From: Desulfovibrio sp.
GTDB taxonomy: Bacteria > Desulfobacterota > Desulfovibrionia > Desulfovibrionales > Desulfovibrionaceae
Assembly: GCA_014804915.1 (NCBI GenBank)
Contig: JAAUYW010000005.1
Span: forward strand, 2,439-10,890
Reading direction: 5' to 3'
Length of the DNA stretch: 8,452 nt
In this document: piece after piece, positions 1 through 6,900 of the stretch
Position numbering within the stretch: position 1 is the stretch's first letter
Layout of the letters: each line of letters starts with the position of its first letter
Notes under the pieces: generated by a model
What the model was told of the DNA's origin: nothing
Databases searched by the model: none
What the model saw: only the letters and a program-made list of their open reading frames with translations
Position numbers and translations under genes: made by a program

Positions 1-197
1 CCTGCTGAAAGATCAGGCGAAAACAGGCGTCCGAAAGCCTGCGCCTCACGGAAATTCTCACGGCCGGATGTGGCAATGACAGCGGTTCTGCCGGAGGCGA
101 CAGCCTCATCCGCCAGGGCGCAGGCTGTGGCCAGGCCGGATCTGGAAATATAGATGCGGTTCTGGCCAGATGCCAGAATTGAAGACAGCGCGTCCAT
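1..197 (-). CDS. mfd: N-terminus of probable transcription-repair coupling factor Mfd (partial, cut by left edge)
   Basis: The gene starts at ATG 197 and reads leftward off the window, so only about 65 residues are visible. They contain a stretch reading RIYISRSGLATACALADE, then SGRTAVIATSGRENF and ...FGRLFSPDLS. This is the pattern of the UvrB-like N-terminal domain of Mfd: an 'SG.A..A' loop after the first strand, a helix, a second strand, then a helix ending in 'LFSP'. Known role of the family: Mfd is a cytoplasmic ATP-dependent translocase that removes stalled RNA polymerase and recruits UvrA to the lesion. The start is supported by an AGGA at 205-202 that overlaps the stop codon of the upstream DUF1640-type gene, with a short 4-base spacer. 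The genes are 6 bases apart, so they are co-transcribed. The helicase motifs lie outside the window, so another UvrB-like N-terminal protein remains possible. Confidence 0.55.
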   Translation of the reverse strand, partial: MDALSSILASGQNRIYISRSGLATACALADEAVASGRTAVIATSGRENFREAQAFGRLFSPDLSA

Positions 198-203
198 GGA
201 ATC

Positions 204-563
204 CTATTTCATCAAAAAAGCCACGCCCATGCCAATGACAGAGCAAATGAACGCGGCAAGGCCGATCATGGTGCGCACGACCCATTTCAGAATCTCGTGC
301 TTGTTGGTAATCAGCTGGTTATCAAGGCGCCAGATCTCGCCGCGCATGGATTGCAGTTCTGTGCGCAATGTGAGAAAATCCTCGCGAGTGGCCAGTTCCT
401 TGTGGGCATGCAGCTCGAATTCCGAGAAAGTCTTTTTGCGCGAGGCTTCCTGGGCTTCGGCCTGCACACGGAAGGCTTCAGCCTGCACTTCGGCCTGCGC
501 CCTGGAGAACCCCGCCGCTTCAAGTTTCTTCATATAGGCCAGCGTATCAAAGGTAATTGGCAT
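204..563 (-). CDS. DUF1640/CCDC90-type coiled-coil protein with C-terminal membrane anchor
   Basis: This is a 119-residue protein. It opens with ITFDTLAYMKKLEAAGFSRAQAEVQAEA, matching the conserved N-terminal pattern of the DUF1640 (CCDC90/MCUR1-like) family: 'FDTL...KLEAAG....QAEA.AEA'. Residues about 15-85 are rich in Ala, Glu, Gln, Lys and Arg and should form a long helix or coiled coil, including TREDFLTLRTELQSMRGEI. Residues about 95-118 (VRTMIGLAAFICSVIGMGVAFL) form one membrane helix, so the coil should project from the inner membrane. Bacterial members have no firmly established function. The mitochondrial relatives are inner-membrane proteins linked to calcium uniporter or complex assembly, which should not be transferred to bacteria. 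No strong ribosome binding site is seen before ATG 563. The gene is followed within 6 bases by the Mfd-like gene and has a good promoter candidate at 603-630. Confidence 0.8.
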   Translation of the reverse strand: MPITFDTLAYMKKLEAAGFSRAQAEVQAEAFRVQAEAQEASRKKTFSEFELHAHKELATREDFLTLRTELQSMRGEIWRLDNQLITNKHEILKWVVRTMIGLAAFICSVIGMGVAFLMK

Positions 564-602
564 AACTGCGCCCGCAAATTAAAAAATGCCGGATAATGGC
601 GT

Positions 603-630
603 ATTTTAGCAATATCGCTACGGATTTCAA
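603..630 (-). promoter_or_regulatory. Candidate sigma70-type promoter for the DUF1640-mfd transcript
   Basis: Read on the minus strand, TTGAAA (630-625) and TAAAAT (608-603) each match the -35 and -10 consensus at five of six positions, with a 16-base spacer. Transcription would start near 596, leaving a leader of about 33 bases before ATG 563. A perfect TTGACA lies slightly upstream (about 642-637) but has no -10 at the right distance. The AT-rich patch stands out from the GC-rich surroundings. The same divergent gap (564-674) must also hold the promoter for the plus-strand acetyltransferase gene, for which I see no convincing boxes. Confidence 0.5.
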
Positions 631-663
631 TAGGGCTGTCAAAGGCGCCCCAGCCAGCCTCAC

Positions 664-668
664 AGGAG
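664..668 (+). promoter_or_regulatory. Shine-Dalgarno AGGAG fixing a TTG start
   Basis: AGGAG lies 6 bases upstream of TTG 675. No other start codon in this frame has comparable spacing to a Shine-Dalgarno site. The first in-frame ATG is about 22 codons later and would remove part of the conserved N-terminal cap region of the acetyltransferase. The site therefore decides for TTG initiation. Confidence 0.7.
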
Positions 669-674
669 CGGCTC

Positions 675-1247
675 TTGGAAAAACTTGACGATCTGCTTGC
701 CTGGATTGCCTCGGGCAATCCGTTGACTGTTGGCACATCAATGTATGATACAATGCATTATTACAGCGATGAATGCCGCAGAATTCTGTCCGTGCTGAAC
801 GCGGGCTTCCATTCTCCCCGCGAGATCCGCGAGCTGTTTACAGAATTGACCGGGCGTGAGCCAGGCAGGGAGTTTTCCCTGTTTACGCCTTTTTATTCGG
901 ATTTTGGTAAAAACATACATATAGGCGACAATGTGTTCATCAACGCCTGCTGCTGTTTTCAGGACCAGGGCGGAATCTGGATTGGCGACCGCGCCCTGAT
1001 CGGCCATCGCGCCACATTCGCCACAATCAACCACGGCCTTGCTCCCGGGTCCAGGGGCATTCATCATACTGCGCCGATTCATGTTGGCGCGGATGTGTGG
1101 GTGGGCTCGAACGTCACTATCCTGCCAGGCGTCAGCATTGGCGATGGCTCCATTATCGCCGCTGGAGCTGTTGTTACAAAATCGGTGCCTCCCATGACAA
1201 TAGCAGGCGGCGTGCCCGCGAGGAAATTGCGCGATGTGCCCGGCTAG
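675..1247 (+). CDS. Hexapeptide-repeat O-acetyltransferase (LacA/Maa family)
   Basis: This 190-residue protein has the family's usual length. Residues 1-60 form the helical Mac-type N-terminal region (MHYYSDECRRILSVLNAG, then IRELFTELTG). Residues about 65-185 are a left-handed beta helix built of hexapeptide repeats (IHIGDNVFIN, GGIWIGDRALIGH, IHVGADVWVGSNVTILPGV, IGDGSIIAAGAVVTK), ending in the typical GGVPARKLRDV. His120 in TINHGLAP aligns with the catalytic base of galactoside acetyltransferase. Family knowledge: these are cytoplasmic trimers that transfer acetyl from acetyl-CoA to a hydroxyl of a sugar such as maltose, glucose or a galactoside. The true acceptor cannot be read from sequence. 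It starts at TTG 675 with a strong AGGAG. An MFS efflux gene begins 42 bases downstream on the same strand, so acetylated product export is conceivable. A run of three Cys (92-94) at the second coil is slightly unusual. Confidence 0.88.
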   Translation: MEKLDDLLAWIASGNPLTVGTSMYDTMHYYSDECRRILSVLNAGFHSPREIRELFTELTGREPGREFSLFTPFYSDFGKNIHIGDNVFINACCCFQDQGGIWIGDRALIGHRATFATINHGLAPGSRGIHHTAPIHVGADVWVGSNVTILPGVSIGDGSIIAAGAVVTKSVPPMTIAGGVPARKLRDVPG

Positions 1248-1289
1248 GGCTTCGCTGCCGGAACGCGCCGGAAGGGAGAGCGGCCGGAA

Positions 1290-2438
1290 ATGACGCAGTC
1301 TTCAGGATTGCTCGCGCTTGCATGCGGCACTTTTGCCCTTGGCATGGCGGAATTTTCAATGATGGGCATTCTCTCGCCCCTGAGCCAGAGCCTGCATGTC
1401 AGCATTCCCGAAGCCGGTGATTTCATTTCCGCCTACGCGCTGGGAGTGAGCCTGGGCTCGCCGTTGCCCCTGCTTTTCCGCAACCGGCCGCTCAAGCATA
1501 TCCTGCTTGGCCTGTGCTGCGTCATTTTTGCAGGCAACCTGTTTGCCGCAAGCTCCTGGGGTTACTGGAGCCTGCTTGTGGCCCGCTTTCTTGCAGGACT
1601 GCCGCATGGCGCGTTTTTTGGCGTGGGCGCGATTGTCGCCACAAACATGGTTGAGCCAGGTCGCAGGGCTACGGCTGTCGCCATCATGGCTGCCGGCATG
1701 ACAATGGCAAACCTGTTTGGGGTGCCCCTGGCGACCTGGCTTGCCAATTCCTGGTCCTGGCGCTCTGCCTTTGGCATCGCGGCCGCGTTCGCCATTTTTG
1801 CGTTTCTGGGCATTCTTGCGTATATTCCCGTCAGGGAGCCGCCCCGCGAAAAAGGGCTTCGGCGCGAATTCAAATTTCTCGAAAAATCTGCCCCCTGGCT
1901 TATTTTTGCGGCTACGTTTCTTGGCCAGGGCAGCATTTATTGCTGGTATAGTTACGTGGAGCCGATTTTGCTCAATGTTTCCCATATAGCCAGCACAAGC
2001 ATAAAGTGGGTCATGATTCTTGCCGGACTCGGCATGGTCATTGGCGGATTGCTCTCCGGAAAGCTGGCTGACCGGTTTCATGCGTCGCTGGTGTCTGGCT
2101 GCACCGCGCTCCTGATTGTGCCCACTTTGCTGCTCATCTATTTTTTCAGCAGCTGCGCCCCGCTTGCGATTGCGCTTACCTTCATTGGCGCCGGCGCTCT
2201 CTTTGCGCTTGGCGGCCCCTTGCAATATCTCATTGTCCGTTACTCTCGAGGCGGGGAGATTCTGGGAGGCGCAGGCATCCAGATTGCCTTTAACGCCTCA
2301 AACGCGCTGGCTGCGTGGCTGGGCGGCGTGGTAATCAATGCCAATCTGGGCCTGGCGGCTCCGGCCCTGGCCGGCGTGCCGATGGCCATTGCAAGCGCGG
2401 CAATCCTGTTCTGGTTCTACCGCAGGTACGGCTCCTGA
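1290..2438 (+). CDS. MFS efflux permease, AraJ/DHA1-like
   Basis: This 382-residue protein has about 12 hydrophobic helices and the compact length of drug:H+ antiporter-1 (DHA1) permeases. It begins with FALGMAEFSMMGILSPLS. It then has the AraJ-type stretch LPHGAFFGVGAIVA (104-117), PGRRATAVAIM (123-133) and ANLFGVPLATWL (140-151), and in the C-half AFNASNALAAWLGG (333-346). A canonical MFS loop motif appears in the second half, GKLADRF (257-263); the equivalent loop of the first half (LFRNRPLKH) is weak. There is no signal peptide; it is an inner-membrane protein. Known relatives (AraJ, other DHA1 members) export sugars, arabinose-like compounds or drugs by proton exchange; the substrate here is unknown. 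ATG 1290 is preceded by GGGAG at 1274-1278, with a slightly long spacer. The 42-base gap after the acetyltransferase suggests co-transcription and perhaps a modify-and-export pair. Confidence 0.85.
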   Translation: MTQSSGLLALACGTFALGMAEFSMMGILSPLSQSLHVSIPEAGDFISAYALGVSLGSPLPLLFRNRPLKHILLGLCCVIFAGNLFAASSWGYWSLLVARFLAGLPHGAFFGVGAIVATNMVEPGRRATAVAIMAAGMTMANLFGVPLATWLANSWSWRSAFGIAAAFAIFAFLGILAYIPVREPPREKGLRREFKFLEKSAPWLIFAATFLGQGSIYCWYSYVEPILLNVSHIASTSIKWVMILAGLGMVIGGLLSGKLADRFHASLVSGCTALLIVPTLLLIYFFSSCAPLAIALTFIGAGALFALGGPLQYLIVRYSRGGEILGGAGIQIAFNASNALAAWLGGVVINANLGLAAPALAGVPMAIASAAILFWFYRRYGS

Positions 2439-2478
2439 GGGCTGGCGCCATGTATTAACTGGCAATGGCGGCCTGTTG

Positions 2479-2509
2479 GTGGTAATTTGGGGATGTTCCC
2501 ATTAACCAC
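2479..2509 (+). promoter_or_regulatory. Imperfect hairpin in the leader of the HydG-like gene
   Basis: GTGGT (2479-2483) can pair with ACCAC (2505-2509), AAT (2484-2486) with ATT (2501-2503), and GGG (2489-2491) with CCC (2498-2500). The stem is interrupted by small bulges and closes on a 6-base loop. It has no T-run after it, so it is a poor intrinsic terminator for the MFS gene. It ends 11 bases before the AAGGA ribosome binding site (2521-2525) of the HydG-like gene. It could modulate the boundary between the two transcripts, or be chance. Confidence 0.3.
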
Positions 2510-2532
2510 ATCATTGCAGCAAGGACGGCCAA

Positions 2533-3930
2533 ATGCCACGTCATCATGATTCCCCGCCTGCCTGGTTAAATTCGGAAGCCATAACAACAGCGCTTGGCCG
2601 CCAGAGCGAGCCTGACCAGCAGGTTCTGAAAGATATTCTGGACAAGTCCCTGGCGCTCGAGCCACTGGGACTTGATGAAATCGCAGCCCTTTTGAGAGTG
2701 CGCGCGCCGCAAAAAATTGTCGAGCTTGAGGCTGCGGCTGATCTTGTCAAACAGAAGGTCTATGGCGACCGTATTGTTCTAACGGCGCCCCTGCATCTGG
2801 ACAGCCATTGCGAAAGCGACTGCCGTTACTGCGCCTATCGCTCAGGCAGCGACCAGATTGAACGCAAGCGCCTTGATCCTCATGAAATAAGGGAAGCCGG
2901 AAAGAAACTCATCCGCCAGGGGCACAAGCGGGTTATTCTTACATGCGGCCACTCGGAGCAGACAACAGCCGCCTATCTTGCGGAAGCCTGTGATATTCTC
3001 TCCCATCTTTCAGAAGGACAGGGAGAAATCCGGCGCATCAACCTGGATGCCGGAGAAATTGAGCCGCAGGAATATGCCATCCTCAGGCAGGCCGATGCTG
3101 GCGCAATCAACATTTATCAGGAAACATATAGCGAAGAATACTATAAAAAGGCCCACCCCAAAGGCCCGAAAAGCAATTTCGCCAGGCGCCTGCATGCGCC
3201 GGAAATCGCCCTTGAATCCGGCATGGACGATGTGGCCCTGGGCATCGCTTTTGGCCTTGGCCCCTGGGAATTCGACCTGCTCGCCCTCTCCCTGCACGCG
3301 GCACATCTTGCCAGCGCTTGCGGCACGGGCAGCCGCGTTCTCAATCTGCACAGGGTGAGGCCTGCGGCAGGCTGCTCCTGGAAAGCGCCGCTGCCAATGA
3401 ATGATCCGGATTTTATTCGCGCAGTCGCCATTACGCGCCTTGCCATTCCCTATGCCGGCATCATGCTTGCCACCCAGGAAGCATCCAATCTCTGGAAAGA
3501 GGGCTGCAATACCGGAGCTTCGCAAGTTCTGACAGGCAGCCTTGCCAATCCCTATGAAAACTGGCTGGATGCTCCTGGTGAAAAAATTCCGTTCCCGACC
3601 GGCCAGGAAACACATCTGGATGAAGTGGTGCGCATTCTGCTGGAAGAGGGACGGCATTTGCCATCCTTCTGCACAGCCTGTCCCAGGCTTGGCCGCAGCG
3701 GCCATGAATTCATTGCCATGGCCGAGCAGGGGGACATCAAAAGCCAGTGCGGTCCCAATTCCCTGGCTTCATTCCTGGAATTTCTGCTGAATTACGCAAC
3801 GCCAGGCACAAGGGAAATGGGTGAAGCCCTTATCCGGGACAGGCTTGGCACAATGAGCGCGCATGAGCGGGGCGCCGCCGAAAAACTGCTGCAAAAGGTG
3901 CGCGCGGGACGTTCGGACGAATTTATCTGA
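2533..3930 (+). CDS. HydG-like radical SAM protein ([FeFe]-hydrogenase maturase HydG or divergent paralogue)
   Basis: This 465-residue protein matches HydG over its full length and order. It has YGDRIVLTAPLHL; the radical SAM motif CESDCRYC (CX3CX2C, C93/C97/C100); GHKR; GEIRRIN; QETY (196-199); HPKGPKSNF (209-217); GMDDVALGIAFGL; HAAHL (255-259); RLAIPYAGI; and the C-terminal auxiliary-cluster motif CTAC...C (C380/C383/C406, exactly CX2CX22C) ending QCGPNSLASF. In HydG the N-terminal cluster cleaves SAM to split tyrosine, and the C-terminal cluster assembles Fe(CO)2(CN) for the H-cluster. Several HydG-typical stretches differ: ETGE is TCGH (137-140), NVNIAATT is NLDAGEIE (170-177), GPHTISVPR is GSRVLNLHR (266-274) and STRES is ATQEA. 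A divergent paralogue with another substrate is therefore possible. ATG 2533 has AAGGA 7 bases upstream. No hydE, hydF or hydrogenase gene is in the window. Family is near certain; exact function is not. Confidence 0.85.
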   Translation: MPRHHDSPPAWLNSEAITTALGRQSEPDQQVLKDILDKSLALEPLGLDEIAALLRVRAPQKIVELEAAADLVKQKVYGDRIVLTAPLHLDSHCESDCRYCAYRSGSDQIERKRLDPHEIREAGKKLIRQGHKRVILTCGHSEQTTAAYLAEACDILSHLSEGQGEIRRINLDAGEIEPQEYAILRQADAGAINIYQETYSEEYYKKAHPKGPKSNFARRLHAPEIALESGMDDVALGIAFGLGPWEFDLLALSLHAAHLASACGTGSRVLNLHRVRPAAGCSWKAPLPMNDPDFIRAVAITRLAIPYAGIMLATQEASNLWKEGCNTGASQVLTGSLANPYENWLDAPGEKIPFPTGQETHLDEVVRILLEEGRHLPSFCTACPRLGRSGHEFIAMAEQGDIKSQCGPNSLASFLEFLLNYATPGTREMGEALIRDRLGTMSAHERGAAEKLLQKVRAGRSDEFI

Positions 3931-3994
3931 TCCAGTTCCCTGCCATTTACTGTAGTCGCATCAAACCAAAAGCTGCCGGAGGCCGGTAATCATA

Positions 3995-6900
3995 ATGCCA
4001 GAGCGCTGGAGTGATCTTTATTTTGACAAAAAGGACAGGAGCATTCTTGTCCTGGTCAATCGCATTCTTGAGTCCAGGGATACGCCATCAATTACGGGAC
4101 TCTTTAATCCCAACCTGAATCCGCATGGCATAAAGGAGCTTGCCGCTTCGCCGGTGGCGCGGATGGCATACGCTGTCATCAACCTGTTGCGCAATCTCGA
4201 TGCCGGCGCGTCGCAGGCCAAGGATAGGCTGCTCGCCCTTGAAGTGCTGTATGACGAGGTGCTTAACAGCGCCCACTCCACACTTCGTCGCAATACAGCC
4301 CGTGTGCTGATGCAGATAATGAAGGAAATGGTGCGCGCGCACGGCAACAGGCTGGCCCAGCTGAAGCTTGCCCATGATTTTCGCCGCGTGGTCAACGGCA
4401 CGCCCCGCATTGTGCGGGAAATGCTCAAGCGCTACCACTTGCCGGAAATGCCGGAACAATGGAATCAGCTGGCATTTGACGATCATGTCTATGATGCGAA
4501 TACAAAGGGCCGCAAAACGCCTACGCATCTGATCATGGATGCCTGGATCAAGGGCATTCGCGATATCACTGTAGGCTATGAATACTGGGTTCCTGCCGAG
4601 GCTGCCAGGGAGCTGTTGCAGGCAGCCTCGATTACTGGCATCACAGTGCGCATAGGCATTGAGTATCGCGTGCCTTTTTATGATCATTACGTCAATCTGT
4701 TCTGGATACCGCGCGGCTTTGCCTCAAACGAGGATTTTCTTGAATTTCTGCATACGCCAAAGGCTGTGGAAATCATGAAGGCCGGCCGGGAAGTTCTGGC
4801 CTGGAAAAAGGAGAGAATTCTCGGACTATTGAAAGTGTGGAATGACAACGGCCGCAAGGAGCTGCAGCGTCAATGGGAAGAGGAGATTCCCGAATTGACG
4901 GCAGAGGAGTTTCTGGAGATCGTGGGCAGGGGCCAGCCCAGCTCCCAGCATGTGGCTGAGGCGCTATTGCGCCATGTGCTGCCTGTTGCCAAAAGGCGCG
5001 CTGAAAAACTGGCCTTGGAGGATAGCCAGGGCGCGCGGGCGGAGATCAACTGGCTTGAGCAAATGGGCGCGGACACCATCACCGAGACGTGGCTGAATCC
5101 TGCCACGCATCCGGAGCTGATTGACATGGGCAAGCCGCCGGCGCGCGAAGAGATGCCTGAATTGCTGCGCCTCTCTCCATTTGAGCTTGTCAGCGAGCTG
5201 CAGCAGGTTAATCAGGGCTACCGGCTGGTGCTTGGCGTGGCGGGCTTGAGCGTAATGGACGTCGCCGAATTTCTGGCGGATTGCCGCGGCGCAGTGACGC
5301 ATCTGGAAATTTTCAACATGAAGGGCTGGATTGACGGGCAAATGCGCGACATCGCCGCAATCGGCAATTTGCAGCGCGCTCTCAATCTTGGCCTGGGCCC
5401 GCGCGTCAAGCAGATCATCCGCCAGATCATCCGTCATCTGGAGCAGCAGCAAGAGGAAGAACGGGCGGAAAAATTTCGCGGCATTCTGCGGGAAGTGCCG
5501 CGCCTGTGGGAGCATTACAGGCATAGCCCGCTGAAATCGCGTCTGGGCACAAGCTCCGGCGGGCGCCGCGCATATGGCATGGGCCTGGTGCTGATTGAGA
5601 CCCTGCCCCCGCGCGCGATCGCCGAGCTGAAACGCAAGGATAATGATTCGCATACCATTCCGATCTGCTCGCCTGTGGAAGAATGCGATATCTATCGCCA
5701 GCCGGAGAATCCCACTTTCTGGCAAAGTGTTGGCGCCAAAATGCGGCGCCTGCCTGGCTGCTCCCATCTTGGCATGGAAAAGCGCAGCGAATGGAAAACC
5801 GCCAGCGAATACTGCCGCGTTTGCAGTCATGGCAATATCGCAAATCTTGGCGGACTGAATCAGGCGCAGCGCAATCATTTGCTGCCGGAAAAGGAGCACA
5901 AGGGTAAAATCAGCCCCGGCATTTCCTATCTTAACACCACATTTTGCAACTGGGTCAAGGTAATCGTGGGCTTTCTGCCCTCGTTCGCCTCTTTTCTCTA
6001 TACCCAGGACTGGTGGCTGCTGGCCTGGTTTGGCACTTTCATCTGGTTCGGCATTACTGGCGTGCGCAATGTCATCCAGATGATTTTCGCGGCGCGGGGA
6101 CTTTCGCGAGGCACGCTGATTCACTGGAAGGATCAGGTGAGCATCAGCCGTATTTGCGATTCCCTGATGTACACGGGCATATCGGTCCTGTTGCTGGAGG
6201 TGATGATTCGTGTCTGGCTGCTTCAGGATGGGTTTGGGCTGACTGTGGAAAATGATTCCACGATTGTGTTCGCTGTTCTCAATATTGTAAACGGGTTTTA
6301 TATTTGCGCGCACAACATTTTCCGGGGATTCCCAAGGGAAGCGGCAGTTGGCAACCTCTTTCGCAGCGCTGTGGCGATTCCGGTTTCCTCGCTTTATGAC
6401 TGGCTTTTCTTCAATTTTCTGCTTGCCTGCGGCGTAGCCAATCCGGAAATCTACCTTATTCCAAGCGCCGCCATAGTCTCAAAAACCGCATCGGACACTG
6501 TGGCGGCAATCATTGAAGGCTATGCGGACAGCCAGGTAAACCTGCGCATGCGCCGCTGGGACTACAAGCACAAGATCGAAAATGTGTTTTCCTGCTACAC
6601 CAGGCTGGAGCTGCTCTTTCCCGAAGAAGACGCGCTGATGCTTGTATCGCGCGCGGGCGGCCTGAACGGACAGGGGGGAGAAAAGGGCCGCGAGCTGGAA
6701 AAGGCCTTTATAATAAACGCGCTGGATCTCATGTATTTCTGGTACTATCAGCCGCGCGCCCAGGAAGCCTTCAAGAAGATACTTCTGACAATGCCTGACG
6801 CTGACAAGGCAGTGCTAATGCGCGCGCAACTGGTTCTGACACGGGAGCGCGAGATCAGCCAGATGCTGGTTGACGGCCTTTTGGGGCGCAATTTTTCCGC

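Noticed and set aside
154..537. A 127-codon plus-strand open frame at the left end
   Set aside because: It is antisense to the DUF1640-type gene and the Mfd-like start, is rich in Ser and Arg, and has no motif.
637..642. A perfect TTGACA on the minus strand as a -35 box
   Set aside because: No -10 element lies 15-19 bases downstream; the nearby TTGAAA/TAAAAT pair with a 16-base spacer is better.
1356..2225. A 289-codon open frame on the minus strand opposite the MFS gene
   Set aside because: The translation is low-complexity, rich in Lys, Arg, Gly and Ala, with no motif. The plus strand encodes a clear MFS permease there.
3010..3705. A 231-codon open frame on the minus strand opposite the HydG-like gene
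   Set aside because: It overlaps the most conserved radical SAM core on the other strand and has no recognisable domain.
2533..3930. ThiH or a cofactor F0 synthase (CofG/CofH) identity for the radical SAM gene
   Set aside because: The C-terminal CX2CX22C motif with the following GPNSLASF stretch, and the QETY/HPxGPKS pattern, are HydG features. Residual doubt about exact function is covered as a finding.
4964..6313. A 449-codon open frame on the minus strand opposite the 1009-residue gene
   Set aside because: Its product is rich in His, Arg and Gln without recognisable motifs, and it lies wholly inside a plus-strand gene with barrel and membrane-helix patterns. It is best explained as an antisense shadow in GC-rich DNA.
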